The notes: a model not told the origin generated them from the letters alone. A stretch of DNA of 53,015 bases from Betaproteobacteria bacterium (GCA_005882215.1 VBCK01000095.1:1-53015); one strand, 5' to 3'. Positions 7,595 to 17,078 are shown, numbered from the stretch's first letter. Numbers and translations are program-made.

Positions 7595-8146
7595 ATGATT
7601 GAAGAGCGGACGGGCCGTTTGGCAGTGGCACGTTTCATCGCGCCGCCGATCCTGGGGATCCTTGCGGCCTGCGTGGCGCTGGGCGGGTGTTCCAGCTCCA
7701 ACCCCGCGGTCCGTGCCTCCGCCGAGCCGGGCACGGCCGCCGCCATGTCGGAAGGCCAACGCGAACAGCGCGTTCGAGCCCTGCAGCAGGCCGAGGCGCT
7801 CTATCTGAGCGGCCGCCTGAAGGAGGCGCAGGCGGCCTTCGAGCAGCTGACCCGCACCTACCCGCGCAATGCCGAGATCTGGTTCCGGTACGGCAACACG
7901 ATGATGAAGCAGGGAAACTACGACGACGCGGCCGCGGCCCTGCAAAACGCCCTGGCTTTCGATCCAGGCCACGGAAAGGCGGCCCTGAATCTGGCACTCG
8001 CCCGTCTGGCGCAGGCCCAGGCGGCCCTCGTCTCGGCGAGCGCGCACCTTCCAGCCGGCTCGGCAGAGCGGCGGCAGGCCGATGAGCTCGCGGGTCAGGT
8101 CCGTTTGCTCGTTGGTGCGCCGGGCGGCGAGGCAACATCCCGTTGA
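7595..8146 (+). CDS. TadD-like TPR lipoprotein
   Basis: This 183-residue lipoprotein has a signal ending in the lipobox VALGGC (Cys at about residue 32). Its tetratricopeptide repeats include QAEALYLSGRLKEAQAAFEQL and the next repeat AEIWFRYGNTMMKQGNYDDAAAALQNAL. This matches TadD, the outer-membrane pilotin-like lipoprotein of Tad systems that helps the secretin. The ATG at 7595 has an AGAGGA Shine-Dalgarno. Earlier in-frame ATGs would put extra charged sequence before the signal peptide. It is divergent from flp and 26 bases ahead of a tadE-like gene on the same strand. Confidence 0.85.
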   Translation: MIEERTGRLAVARFIAPPILGILAACVALGGCSSSNPAVRASAEPGTAAAMSEGQREQRVRALQQAEALYLSGRLKEAQAAFEQLTRTYPRNAEIWFRYGNTMMKQGNYDDAAAALQNALAFDPGHGKAALNLALARLAQAQAALVSASAHLPAGSAERRQADELAGQVRLLVGAPGGEATSR

Positions 8147-8172
8147 ACCGTAAATTTGAAGGGAAACCGAAG

Positions 8173-8925
8173 ATGAAACCCCGACTCCGATTCCCGGCAC
8201 TGCGTGGTGCCGTTTGGCAAGGCAGGTCACGCAGGCAACGAGGCGCGACGATGGCGGAATTCGCGGTCGCCTTTCCGTTTGCGCTGCTGCTGGTGTTGGG
8301 CATCATTCAGCTGGGTTTGATGTACACCGCCAAGGAGATCGTCAACGAGGCGGCGTTCATGGCGGCGCGAGCGGGATCTGTTCAAAACGCTCAGGTCGAC
8401 GCGATGAACTCGGAGATGGTGAAGGCCCTGGCGCCGTTCTACCAGGACCTCACACAAAAGAATGATGCGACTCGACTGGCGGTGGCTTACGGACGCGCGT
8501 TTGTCGATACGGTATGCATCCCGTTCGTGCAATGCTTTCTGAAGGTGGAAAGGCTCAATCCGACGGACGCGGCGTTCGACGATTTCGGCATTACCAGCAA
8601 ATCGATGCAAAACCATATCTACATTCCCAACGACAACCTGGAGTACCGGCCACACAGCACGCAAGGGCCGAAATCCGGCATGTCGATCCAAGATGCCAAT
8701 GCGCTGAAGGTCAAGGTGACCTACGGATACGAGCTCAAAGTGCCGCTGATGAAGGCCGTGTTCAACGCGGTGATGTGCGGCGTTGACAGCGGAATCAATG
8801 CCTTCGGCCGCGGCGATACGAGTTATGGCACGAGCAGCGACTGTTCGGACTATTACAGCAAAGGCCGCGTGCCGATCGTTTCTTACGCGACCGTGCAGAT
8901 GCAGACGCCGGCCTGGAAAAAATGA
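8173..8925 (+). CDS. tadE: TadE-like minor pilin
   Basis: This 250-residue protein has the classical TadE N-terminus: an Arg-rich leader, RQRGATMAEFAV, a membrane helix (FPFALLLVLGIIQLGLMY), then TAKEIVNEAAFMAARAGSV. The remaining 190 residues form a soluble domain with paired Cys residues (DTVCIPFVQC). TadE pseudopilins are processed by the prepilin peptidase and are needed for pilus formation. The ATG at 8173 follows AAGGGAAA. An in-frame TTG at 8143 overlapping the previous stop is less likely. The gene ends 19 bases before the convergent tagF. Confidence 0.92.
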   Translation: MKPRLRFPALRGAVWQGRSRRQRGATMAEFAVAFPFALLLVLGIIQLGLMYTAKEIVNEAAFMAARAGSVQNAQVDAMNSEMVKALAPFYQDLTQKNDATRLAVAYGRAFVDTVCIPFVQCFLKVERLNPTDAAFDDFGITSKSMQNHIYIPNDNLEYRPHSTQGPKSGMSIQDANALKVKVTYGYELKVPLMKAVFNAVMCGVDSGINAFGRGDTSYGTSSDCSDYYSKGRVPIVSYATVQMQTPAWKK

Positions 8926-8944
8926 TCGTCGCGCAAATCGAATT

Positions 8945-9598
8945 TCACGTTCCGATGGAACCCGCGAGCTGCCCGCCGATCAACTGAAGAAATCGGTCGC
9001 TTCGCGGCAGGCCTTCGACCACCGACAGGGTCCCGTCCTCTGGAGCCCCCTGACGCCAGGACCACCAGACGCTCGTTCCCGCCGCGGCGGTCGCCAGTGA
9101 GGGAGCGATCCGGGTTTCGAAGAGCTCCACGGATGGTTCGGGTTCCAAATTGCCCGGCGCACTAAGCAGCGCAACTTCCAGCGCTTCCGCATCGCAATCG
9201 GGCTTCTTGGCCTGCATCGCAACGCCAACCAACCTGCTCCACCATGGATGCAAGATCCCGGGCCCGGCCGCAAAACTCGCGGCGAACGTCAGCGGAAACT
9301 GGCGTCCGACCCGATCGACGCTCGGCATCAGCACCCCGAACCAGGGGCGTGCGTCGAGCGCGCCGGGCATCAGCGCGAAGCGCCAGATCGGCGCGTTCAG
9401 GTAGGACTCGAGCCAGGTTTCACCGAGCTTCTCCCGGGCCTCAAAAAGCTCTTCGGACAGCCAGACATCCCAGGCCTCGATGAATTCCGGAGGGAGCCTT
9501 CGGCTGACGAAGTCGCCCAGCGCCGGAATCTTTCCGAACCAGCCCGCCGGCGGCGGCGCGCTGACCGCCGTGGAACCGGCAGGCGGTAACGTGCTCAC
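8945..9598 (-). CDS. tagF: TagF: T6SS-associated post-translational regulator
   Basis: This 217-residue cytoplasmic protein matches the TagF family (DUF2094). It has the typical opening GWFGKIPALGDFVSRRLPPEF, then W..WL, the LPR-type segment WRFALMPGALDARPWFGVLMPSVDRVGRQFPLT, and a C-terminal WWSW. In known systems TagF represses T6SS assembly, partly by binding the FHA protein. The start is GTG 9598, whose bases overlap the tssM stop (GTGA), indicating translational coupling. It is the last gene of the tagH-pppA-tssJ-tssL-tssM-tagF operon. Confidence 0.93.
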   Translation of the reverse strand: MSTLPPAGSTAVSAPPPAGWFGKIPALGDFVSRRLPPEFIEAWDVWLSEELFEAREKLGETWLESYLNAPIWRFALMPGALDARPWFGVLMPSVDRVGRQFPLTFAASFAAGPGILHPWWSRLVGVAMQAKKPDCDAEALEVALLSAPGNLEPEPSVELFETRIAPSLATAAAGTSVWWSWRQGAPEDGTLSVVEGLPRSDRFLQLIGGQLAGSIGT

Positions 9599-12500
9599 GA
9601 CCGAGCGGGGCAGTCGAACCGCTCCAGTTCGGGCATCCGGAACGGGTTGGCGCCGCTTTCGGTTTCGACGTCGAAACTGGCGCGCCGCTCGCCCAGATTG
9701 AACACGACTCGAAACTTCCCCGGCGCGATCGACTCGACCGGAACGCGGTCGAGCAGCCTGAACAGGGCCCAGGTACCGCTGAACTCGAGCGGAGGCTGTC
9801 CTTCCACCGGCGGCGTCACCTCGGCCCGCGCGCCCGGCTTCGGTCCAGGCCACGTGATCACGGTCGCGGTGGCGGGGCCGTGCGCGTAGCGGACGGGTTG
9901 GCCGTCGATCTCCAGCAGGAATCGATCGATCGTCTCGTCCATGTCGTGCGGCCGGAACGTCAGTCGCAGCGAGGTATCGGCGCGCTTGCCGGCGAAGAAG
10001 ACGTCGCGAATACGCGCCGCCGAGCGCAGCCGGCCCAGCGTCTTGTCATCGAGCCCGGCCCGGCCGCCTGCCTCGCTCAGCGTCCAGCTGTCCGGCTCGT
10101 CGCCGGCCCGCGGGCCGAGCAGCCTGGCCGCAGCACTGTCGAAGATCCCAGAGGGTCCGAAAAGGCGGTTGAAGTCCGAGATCGCGATCTCGCGCGGGCT
10201 GCCACGGTTGAAGGGAAAGCGACCCGGTACGGCCTGATCGCATGCGTCGGCCAGCTGGGTGCCCGTCTGCCGCGCCTGCGCCGGCGCGGCCGGCGTTCTC
10301 GCGGTCGGGACCGATTCATACGCCGCCTGGGTCGGCGCGGCGGCGAGCGCCAGCAGCATCGATCGGACCGGTTCGGGCAAGCGCCGTGAATCGGCCCGAA
10401 TGCGTTCGAGACGTTCGAGCGACGTTGCCGCGGCATCGCTTGAAGCGGCGCTGGAGCCGGCCAGCGCCCGCAGCACGTGCAATTCATTGAAGTCGGCCAG
10501 GACCGCATCCAGCGGGCGGCGCCCGTCGGCGCCTGCCAGTGTCAATTCCCGCAGCGCCGCGAAGCGATCCTCGACGAGCCGCTCCAGCGGCGCGAGCGCA
10601 TCGCCCAGGCTGCTCGCGGCGGACGCCTGGTGCAGGGAGGTCTGTTGCGCGACGGTCCGCACCAGAGCCGCGAGCGGTCCGTCGTGCTCTGCCAGCAACT
10701 GTGCCTGGCGTATCGCGTCGCCGCCGGCCGCGCGCTTCAACCGCAGGTCGTCCACGAAGTCGGACCAGTTGCGTGCATAGTCGTCCAGATACACGGCCAG
10801 CGCCTCGGCGCCGGCGCGCCCGGCGGTCGCTGCATGGGTGGCTGCGACCGCCGGCTGCGCCGAGGCGAGCACCCACGCGGCTTCGGTCGCAAGTTCGGAT
10901 GCAGCGGCCGGCAGCGTCGTCAGAACACCATCGCGATACGCCTGCAGCGTGTAGCGCCCCGACACGCTGCGAGGCGCCGAGTGGCCATCCCTGCCGACGA
11001 AAAGCGCGGAGGCCGGACCGCCCAGCGAGGCGACCGCGAACTCCGGATACGAGCGGGTGCCCAGCAGGGCTTTCAGGCGCGTTGCGATCCTCTGCGAGAT
11101 GGGCTGACCGGCAAGCCGCGCCCGGACCGACTCGACCAGCCGCGGGTCGGCGGTCGTTGCCGCTCCGGCCGCTCCGGCGTCGAGCAGCGCGTCCAGGTGC
11201 TGTACCAGCTGAGCCCGGTCCTCGCGGGCGAGCGGCGGCTCCAGCCCGCTGTCCCAGTCGTAGGTGACGAAGGCCTTCAGCGAAGCGGCGTCGAAGTGTG
11301 CGGCCTCGTGCAGCATCGTATATGCCTTCAGCGCTTCGTATTGCAGGTTGGGATCGACCCCGCTTCGCATCTGCTCCTCGCAGCGCGCGATGATGCGAAC
11401 CAGCAGCGAGTCGAGCAGCATCCGCTCGTAGGCCTGGTGGGCGGCAGCGGCGAGCTTGACGCGCTGGTGTCGGCGAAATGCGGCCATCGGCGCGCCGGGC
11501 TCGCCGGCGGCCGGCGAGGTCGACACGATCAGGTCCCGCATCGCGTTCAACGCCGGCAACAACGGCCGCGGGTCGCTGCCCGGCCGCACGTCGCTCGCCT
11601 CGATCTGGGTGCGCGTGGCGGCCACATTGCCGGCGATCTGCTCCGCTTCGCCGGAGCTGCGGGTATAACTGGTCGCCCAGTACGCCGCGAGCAGGGCGCC
11701 GGCGCACTGCATCGCCACCAGCAGGGCGGTGATCGCACGGGCGCGCCAGCGCTCAAGACGAGGCGAGCGGCCGGCGATTTCGGCCTCCGGGAACACGACG
11801 TCGCGCAGCAAGCCGGCCAGGAAGAAGCTCTTTCCGGTGCTCTGGTTCGGCGGCAGTATCTGCCGCTCGAGGCCGAGCTCGCGTCCCAGCGCCGACAGCG
11901 TGCGGTCGATCGGCGTGCCTTCCTGCGTCCCGCTGGTGAAGTAGACGCCCCGAAGGCAGGGGGTGCCATCGACGGCGGACGATGTGCCCACGCCGAATAC
12001 GCGTCGAACCAGGTCGTCCAGCGGCTCCCTCAGGCTGACGAACTGGCGCGGAAATGCGAAGATCCGCGCCCGCCGTTGCGGGTCGCGCTCGCCCTGCATG
12101 CGCTCGATCAGGTTCTCGTGCAGCCGTTCCACGAGCTGCTCGAAGGCCGCTGGAAATTGATCGGCCGCGCGACCTTTGTTCGATGCGTCGAAGTCGAACG
12201 TCGTGCCCCAGACCTGGTCGCGGGTGCGCTTCTCGAAGGCAAGAAACGAGTCAAGGAAACCCGGGAGCAGATCGCACTTGGTCAGCAACAGGTAAACGGG
12301 CAGCCGGATGCCGATGGCCGCGCGAATCTCGTCAAGGCGCGCGCGCAATGTGGCTGCATGCTGTGCGCGCTGTATCGGGTCGAACACCAGCAGATCGGTG
12401 ACCGAGACCGCGACCAGCGCGCCGTTCAACGGCTGCCGCGGCCGCCCGCGCTTCAACAGGGCGAGGAAGCCCTCCCACGCCCGGCGGTCGGCCACGCGAT

Positions 12501-13080
12501 CGGCCTCGTGCGTCGTGTAGCGCCCAGCCGTGTCCAGCAGCACCGCTCGGTCGGTGAACCACCAGTCGCAATTTCGCGTGCCGCCAACGCCCTTGATGGA
12601 GCCGCGCCCGAATTCGCCGGCGAGCGGAAACTTCAGGCCGGAGTTCAACAGCGCCGTGGTCTTCCCGGCGCCTGGGGCACCGATGATCAGGTACCAGGGC
12701 AGCTGGTACAGATACTGGCGCCCGAATTTCCACGACAGGGACGACCAGAATCCGCCGCGCGAGCCGAACCGGGTGCGTCGCAGCGTGGCCAGGGCGGCCG
12801 AGAATCGCTTGCGCAGCTGCGCCAGCTCGGCCGGCTCTGCGCCGCTCGCCGCGGGCGCGAGCTGGTCGACCACGCGCTCGTTGCGGCGTCTGGCGCTCCA
12901 GGCGGACCAGCCCTTGTGTACGAGATACTGAAGCGCGAACGCCGCGATCAGCGCGATGCGCGCATCATCGCTCGCCAGCGGAGTCGAATTGCCGATCGAT
13001 GCCAGCGGTCCGGCGAACCACACCAGCAGCCCGAAGGCGGTCAGGCCCAGCACAGCGAGCAGCCAGGGGTGGATTCTCAT
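9595..13080 (-). CDS. tssM: TssM/IcmF: T6SS inner-membrane ATPase-like scaffold
   Basis: This 1161-residue protein has two N-terminal membrane segments (about residues 7-25 and 40-55) and an IcmF NTPase domain with Walker A GAPGAGKTT at about residues 134-142. Motifs such as FTDRAVLLDTAGRY and LLTKCDLLPGF are also present. A third membrane helix lies near residue 450, followed by a large periplasmic region ending in a TssJ-binding-type C-terminal domain. Length and layout are normal for TssM. The ATG at 13080 overlaps the tssL stop by four bases (ATGA). TssM normally forms the trans-envelope complex with TssL and TssJ, both encoded just upstream. Walker A is intact, so NTP binding is plausible. 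Confidence 0.96.
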   Translation of the reverse strand: MRIHPWLLAVLGLTAFGLLVWFAGPLASIGNSTPLASDDARIALIAAFALQYLVHKGWSAWSARRRNERVVDQLAPAASGAEPAELAQLRKRFSAALATLRRTRFGSRGGFWSSLSWKFGRQYLYQLPWYLIIGAPGAGKTTALLNSGLKFPLAGEFGRGSIKGVGGTRNCDWWFTDRAVLLDTAGRYTTHEADRVADRRAWEGFLALLKRGRPRQPLNGALVAVSVTDLLVFDPIQRAQHAATLRARLDEIRAAIGIRLPVYLLLTKCDLLPGFLDSFLAFEKRTRDQVWGTTFDFDASNKGRAADQFPAAFEQLVERLHENLIERMQGERDPQRRARIFAFPRQFVSLREPLDDLVRRVFGVGTSSAVDGTPCLRGVYFTSGTQEGTPIDRTLSALGRELGLERQILPPNQSTGKSFFLAGLLRDVVFPEAEIAGRSPRLERWRARAITALLVAMQCAGALLAAYWATSYTRSSGEAEQIAGNVAATRTQIEASDVRPGSDPRPLLPALNAMRDLIVSTSPAAGEPGAPMAAFRRHQRVKLAAAAHQAYERMLLDSLLVRIIARCEEQMRSGVDPNLQYEALKAYTMLHEAAHFDAASLKAFVTYDWDSGLEPPLAREDRAQLVQHLDALLDAGAAGAATTADPRLVESVRARLAGQPISQRIATRLKALLGTRSYPEFAVASLGGPASALFVGRDGHSAPRSVSGRYTLQAYRDGVLTTLPAAASELATEAAWVLASAQPAVAATHAATAGRAGAEALAVYLDDYARNWSDFVDDLRLKRAAGGDAIRQAQLLAEHDGPLAALVRTVAQQTSLHQASAASSLGDALAPLERLVEDRFAALRELTLAGADGRRPLDAVLADFNELHVLRALAGSSAASSDAAATSLERLERIRADSRRLPEPVRSMLLALAAAPTQAAYESVPTARTPAAPAQARQTGTQLADACDQAVPGRFPFNRGSPREIAISDFNRLFGPSGIFDSAAARLLGPRAGDEPDSWTLSEAGGRAGLDDKTLGRLRSAARIRDVFFAGKRADTSLRLTFRPHDMDETIDRFLLEIDGQPVRYAHGPATATVITWPGPKPGARAEVTPPVEGQPPLEFSGTWALFRLLDRVPVESIAPGKFRVVFNLGERRASFDVETESGANPFRMPELERFDCPARS

Positions 13081-14342
13081 CGTCCCACCAGCAGCACGAT
13101 TTCGATGCGACCGCTGTGCACAGGCGGCTGATTCGCGCCGCCGGCGGCAAGCGGCTCGGTGTCGGCCCGCCCGTCGTAGCGCAGCCGGGCCGGCGCAACG
13201 CCGAACAGGAGCAGCGCATCGTGCACGGCGCGCGCGCGCTCGACCGACAGCTCCCAGTTGGAGGGAAATCTCGCTGAGCGCTCCGCATGGCTGTCCGTGT
13301 GACCCAGAACCAGCACCTGGCCGGCCGTGCCTCGCAGCGCCTGCGCCACGGGCCGCAACGTGTCGGCCCCCGCGCGCAGAAGGCCGGCGCTTGCGGCCTC
13401 GAACAGTGCGTCATCGCGCAGCGTGATGATGCTGCGGTCGATCTCGTCGCGCACCTGCAAGCCTTGTCCGGCGGCCGCGTCCAGCAAAGGCAGCAGCCGC
13501 GGCTGCGGGGCCGGGGCGGGCTTGGCGGCGCTCGCGGCCGGTGCCGGCAGGCGCAGCGCAGCGATCTGAGCAAACACACGGTCGGACTTCGATGCGAGCG
13601 ACAGCGCCAGCGAGAAGTACAGCGCGGCCAGCAGGCCGGCCACGATGAATGTGCCGACCCACAGCGGAAGCCAGCTGCCGAGCGCACTGGCGCGACCCAC
13701 GGCGGGCTGCCAGCGCACCGACAACGGTCGCGCGCCCGCGTCCCCTTCGCGCTTGAGCAGTGCAGCCAGCCGCGAGCGCATCCGATCGGCCTCGCCGCCG
13801 CCTGCGGACGAGCCACGTCCGCGCTCGTCGAACCCGAGCGCGAGAGCAACATAGATCAGCTCGCGCAGATCCCGATTGGCGGCGGCGTGCTCGGCCAGCT
13901 GTGCGAACTGCCGCAGCGTGGCGTCGACCGAGTGCGCACCGTGGGTCGCCTTCGAGGGATCGAGCCGCTCCCAGCGCCCGCCCGTGCCCCAGGGCATCGT
14001 TTCGACCACCTCGTCGATCAGCCCGCACAGAACGAAGTGCGCCTTCTGGCCTTGACCCGGGCCGACGCCGCGCCGGCGCAGACGCTCGTCGAACTGGCTC
14101 AGCAGGCCGACCATTCGGACCCGCAATTGCGCCAGGTCGCTGATCTGCGCCGACGAGCGCAACTGCGGCACCAGCGCAAGCAGCGCGTCGGCCTCCGCGA
14201 TCAGCGGGTTGGGGCCCGATGCGGCTCCCGCGTCGGGCCGCCTGGATGAATCCCGCGGCGGATCGGGCCGGACCGATATCCGGGTGCCGAACATCGTGTC
14301 GGTGTCGGGATCGATCGGGCCGGGCGACGGGGTGAGGGGCAT
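13077..14342 (-). CDS. tssL: TssL/DotU with C-terminal OmpA peptidoglycan-binding domain
   Basis: In this 421-residue protein the N-terminal half is the cytoplasmic DotU domain (FVLCGLIDEVVETMPWGTGGRWER, then LRELIYVALALGFDERGRG). One membrane helix follows near residues 225-245 (WVGTFIVAGLLAALYFSLAL). The C-terminal 130 residues are an OmpA-like domain with LVLGHTDSHAERSARFPSNWELSVERARAV and RADTEP, which should grip peptidoglycan. The fused form is known in some T6SS and lets the membrane complex anchor in the wall without a separate TagL. Start 14342 has only a weak Shine-Dalgarno; ATG 14294 is an alternative. It lies 31 bases after tssJ. Confidence 0.94.
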   Translation of the reverse strand: MPLTPSPGPIDPDTDTMFGTRISVRPDPPRDSSRRPDAGAASGPNPLIAEADALLALVPQLRSSAQISDLAQLRVRMVGLLSQFDERLRRRGVGPGQGQKAHFVLCGLIDEVVETMPWGTGGRWERLDPSKATHGAHSVDATLRQFAQLAEHAAANRDLRELIYVALALGFDERGRGSSAGGGEADRMRSRLAALLKREGDAGARPLSVRWQPAVGRASALGSWLPLWVGTFIVAGLLAALYFSLALSLASKSDRVFAQIAALRLPAPAASAAKPAPAPQPRLLPLLDAAAGQGLQVRDEIDRSIITLRDDALFEAASAGLLRAGADTLRPVAQALRGTAGQVLVLGHTDSHAERSARFPSNWELSVERARAVHDALLLFGVAPARLRYDGRADTEPLAAGGANQPPVHSGRIEIVLLVGR

Positions 14343-14373
14343 CGGAATCCGATCGATCGTCCAATCGGGCGTT

Positions 14374-14916
14374 TCAACGGCCGTCCGACTTGCCGGGTAC
14401 AGACGGCACCCGGATCTGGTTGTTGTCGAAGTCGATCAATAACAGGTTGTGCACGCCCGGCGCAAGAGGCACGAGCAGTCGCCAGCTGTTTTTTTCCGGA
14501 GTGCGGAACGCGGCCGCCAGGCCGAGCGTGGCGACCTTGGGGCCGCCGGAGCGGTCGTAGTGACGGATTTCGCCGGGTCGCAGGATGAACTCCTGTTGCG
14601 CGACCAGGTCGCCGCCGAGTGCCTCCCGCGACTGTTCGAACAGCGCGGTGAAATTCGCCGCTTCAAAAGCGGCTGCCCGCTTCAGCTCGAACACTCGCAC
14701 GACCACGGGCGAGGGCCGGCCTTCCAGATTCGGGTTAAGGTTCGGCCCGCCGACCAGCGTGGCTTCGATCGAAAAGGGTTCAGGTGCCGCGGGCGCCGCC
14801 GGCCCGGGGTCCGCCGCCAACGCAACTGGCTCGGTCGACGCGAGCAGAACGCCCGCGGCAATGGCGTACGCCGCCCGACGCACGCATTGCGAACGGAGCG
14901 GCCGCCAGATCCTCAT
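14374..14916 (-). CDS. tssJ: TssJ/VasD-like protein lacking a lipobox cysteine
   Basis: The 180-residue product has the TssJ core: VVVRVFELKRAAAFEAANFTALFEQ, then QEFILRPGEIRHY, then LGLAAAFRTPEKNSWRLLVPL. TssJ is normally an outer-membrane lipoprotein. Here the N-terminal signal ends AGVLLASTEPVALAAD, which resembles a signal peptidase I site, and no Cys follows the hydrophobic core. The only Cys is near residue 11. The mature protein should therefore be soluble in the periplasm. The ATG overlaps the phosphatase stop (ATGA at 14913-14916). An upstream start restoring a lipobox is not available. Confidence 0.85.
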   Translation of the reverse strand: MRIWRPLRSQCVRRAAYAIAAGVLLASTEPVALAADPGPAAPAAPEPFSIEATLVGGPNLNPNLEGRPSPVVVRVFELKRAAAFEAANFTALFEQSREALGGDLVAQQEFILRPGEIRHYDRSGGPKVATLGLAAAFRTPEKNSWRLLVPLAPGVHNLLLIDFDNNQIRVPSVPGKSDGR

Positions 14917-15671
14917 GGCGCCTTGTTGCCGACCCAGCAGCCGATTGCCGAAAAATTGTCCTGGCGCGGATCGGCCCGTGCCGTCGCGCAAGCGATCATC
15001 GCGTCGAGCCACTGGTCGGGCGTTGCGGCCCCGGCGCGCAAGCGCTCGATTTCGCCGTCGCTGACGCTGGCCCACCAGCCGTCGCTGCACAGCAGGAACG
15101 CGTCGCCGTCGTGCAGCTCGAACGGGTCGGCGCTGAGGTGCGGCTCGACCCCCTCGTCGGCTCCGAGCGCCGCCATCAGCTGGTTGCGCTGCGGATGCTG
15201 GTGCAGCTGATCGGCCTGCCAGAGTCCAGCGTCGACCATCCATTGCAATACGCTGTCGTCGCGCGTCAGCGCCGATGCGCGCTGGTCGCGCAGCAGGTAC
15301 AGCCTGGAGTCGCCGACGTGGCCCCACAGGGCCACCTTCCTGCTGGCGTCGACCAGCAGCACCACTACGGTCGCGTGCATCGCGCCGGCCCGATCCGTCA
15401 CGCCCCGCGAGCGCTGCGCGGCGATGACGCCGTCGTGCGCGTCGAGCATCAGCTCGCCCAGATCCGGAGCGTCCACGGGCGGACGACTTCGAAAGCCCGT
15501 CAGGATACGGTCGACCACCAGCCTCGAGGCGAGCGCGCCGTCGCGGTGCCCTCCCGCCCCGTCGGACAGGACCAGGCACCAGTGATGGCCGACGTGCTCG
15601 ACTCCGACGCAGTCCTCGTTGTGGTCGCGCGACCCGGTGCACGAGCGTTGCGAGATTCGAACGGACAGCAT
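14913..15671 (-). CDS. PppA-like PP2C Ser/Thr phosphatase of the T6SS-type operon
   Basis: This 252-residue PP2C phosphatase has the metal-binding motifs in order: SRDHNEDCVG near the start, LVLSDGAGGH, then HATVVVLLVD, WGHVGDSRLYLL and LLCSDGWW, with a closing RQDNFSAI. It has no signal peptide or membrane segment. In T6SS loci this protein opposes a Thr kinase acting on the FHA protein. Its ATG shares one base with the stop of the FHA gene (TGATG) and its stop overlaps the tssJ start, so the three are translationally coupled. The kinase partner is most likely the one encoded at 19560-21107. Confidence 0.92.
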   Translation of the reverse strand: MLSVRISQRSCTGSRDHNEDCVGVEHVGHHWCLVLSDGAGGHRDGALASRLVVDRILTGFRSRPPVDAPDLGELMLDAHDGVIAAQRSRGVTDRAGAMHATVVVLLVDASRKVALWGHVGDSRLYLLRDQRASALTRDDSVLQWMVDAGLWQADQLHQHPQRNQLMAALGADEGVEPHLSADPFELHDGDAFLLCSDGWWASVSDGEIERLRAGAATPDQWLDAMIACATARADPRQDNFSAIGCWVGNKAP

Positions 15672-16954
15672 CAGCCGGCCTTTGGTGAGGGTGGATAGGA
15701 GGCCACGGATACGCCGGCCTCGTCGCCGGCCGCTTCCAGACTGCGCACCTGGGCGTTGTAGGCCTCCCGGAACGCCTCGCCGAAAAGGCGGCCGAAGTCT
15801 TCCTCCGCCTCATCTTTCAGGGCGCGATAGTGCTCGACATACAGCTCCCAGAGCTTGGCGCGCCGGTGCGACGGAATCAGCGCATCGATCACCGAGCGGG
15901 AGCTGAGGTGGCTTTCCAGTTGGACCGGATCGAACCGCTCGAGCACGGTCGCCAGAGCCGCCCGCATCCCCGCCATCACGCCGACCTGGTGCGATTGCAG
16001 GTCGATCACGGCGTCGCGCAGCGCCGAGGGTCCGGACAGGAACCCTTGTAGCGGCGGCTGCAGCAGCATCTTCAGCGCGACCGCCGCCTCCGGAGAGAAT
16101 TTCAACGGGTTGTTGCCGCGGACCTGGATCATCGTCAGATCGGCGTGCATTTCGGTCTTGGCAACCGTCCGCATCGCGATCAGACGGTGGATCCCGTTGA
16201 TCGCGATCCGCAGCATCGCGCCGACCGCGCTGAACAGTTCTGGAGACGGCCCGTTCGGTAGCGGCAGATCGATGCCGACACCGTCTTGAAAGCCACGCCA
16301 CAGCGCGTCGCCGCCGGTGGACGACTCTACGGCCGGCCGGGTGCGCGCCGACCGGGCGCTGCGGGCGGGCGCGGGAGCGGGGGTCGCAACGGCGGCGGGC
16401 AACGGGGCGGGCGCGACGACGGCGGCGGGCACCGGGGCGGGCGTTGCGACCGCGGCCGGCGCCGGAGCGACGGCCGCGACCCGCTCGGGCGCTGGCGCGA
16501 CCGGCGGGCGCGCTGCAGCCGCAGCTGCGACTCGACCCGCAGGGGCGGCGGCTGGTGGCGGCGGTGCGGCGGGGACCGCCTTCAACGGCGCCTGGCCCGT
16601 CGTACGGCCTCGCAGAATGGTTGCACTGGTCTCGTTGCTCTCGAAAGCGACCGCGAGCCGATAGCCGCCGATGCGCAGCTCATCGCCGTCGCTCAGGCTC
16701 ACCCGCATGCCGGAGCTCAGCGGGCGCCCGTTGTGCAGAATCGGCCCGGCCGCGCTGACGTTCTCGACCCAGTAGGTCTGCTCGGCGTGTGAAATGCGTG
16801 CATGCACGCGAGAGATCAGGCGTTCGGGATCGGGCAGCGTGAAGGTCGCGTTATCCGATCGACCGATTGCCCCGCCGCGGTCGTCGAAACGGCCAACCAA
16901 CGGGTTGCTCAACGGCTTTTCATTGAGTGACAGTCCTCGCAGCACCAGAGTCAT
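15671..16954 (-). CDS. tagH: TagH-like FHA-domain protein
   Basis: This 427-residue protein begins MTLVLRGLSLNEKPLSNPL and GGAIGRSDNATFTLPDPERLISRVHARI, the N-terminal FHA domain of the T6SS TagH/Fha family (conserved GR, S..H and N-G). A long low-complexity Ala/Pro/Val linker spans about residues 150-215. The C-terminal 200 residues are the TagH helical domain (LRIAINGIHRLIAMR, NPLKFSPEAAVALKMLL, KLWELYVEHYRAL). The ATG at 16954 is chosen because the family starts here; a GTG at 17029 is in frame but adds unrelated residues. It heads the operon, and a perfect TGACTTTGGTCA lies 125 bases upstream. Confidence 0.94.
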   Translation of the reverse strand: MTLVLRGLSLNEKPLSNPLVGRFDDRGGAIGRSDNATFTLPDPERLISRVHARISHAEQTYWVENVSAAGPILHNGRPLSSGMRVSLSDGDELRIGGYRLAVAFESNETSATILRGRTTGQAPLKAVPAAPPPPAAAPAGRVAAAAAARPPVAPAPERVAAVAPAPAAVATPAPVPAAVVAPAPLPAAVATPAPAPARSARSARTRPAVESSTGGDALWRGFQDGVGIDLPLPNGPSPELFSAVGAMLRIAINGIHRLIAMRTVAKTEMHADLTMIQVRGNNPLKFSPEAAVALKMLLQPPLQGFLSGPSALRDAVIDLQSHQVGVMAGMRAALATVLERFDPVQLESHLSSRSVIDALIPSHRRAKLWELYVEHYRALKDEAEEDFGRLFGEAFREAYNAQVRSLEAAGDEAGVSVASYPPSPKAG

Positions 16955-17078
16955 GTTTGCAATGCACCGATTGGGTCGGTCGACGCGATCCCTGCCGGGC
17001 AAGACCGTAAAGGGCGCCCGGGACACCACGGCAGCTGCGTGGGTTCCAGTACATCGCGTTGGCAGCGCAGTGCGCTAG

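Noticed and set aside
10477..13131. A very long open frame on the plus strand opposite tssM
   Set aside because: It is an antisense shadow typical of high-GC codon use. It has no family motifs, while the minus strand encodes a complete TssM.
16317..16600. Repetitive GCGGGCGC-type sequence that could be taken for a tandem repeat element
   Set aside because: It encodes the Ala/Pro/Val linker of the TagH-like protein in frame, with irregular units.
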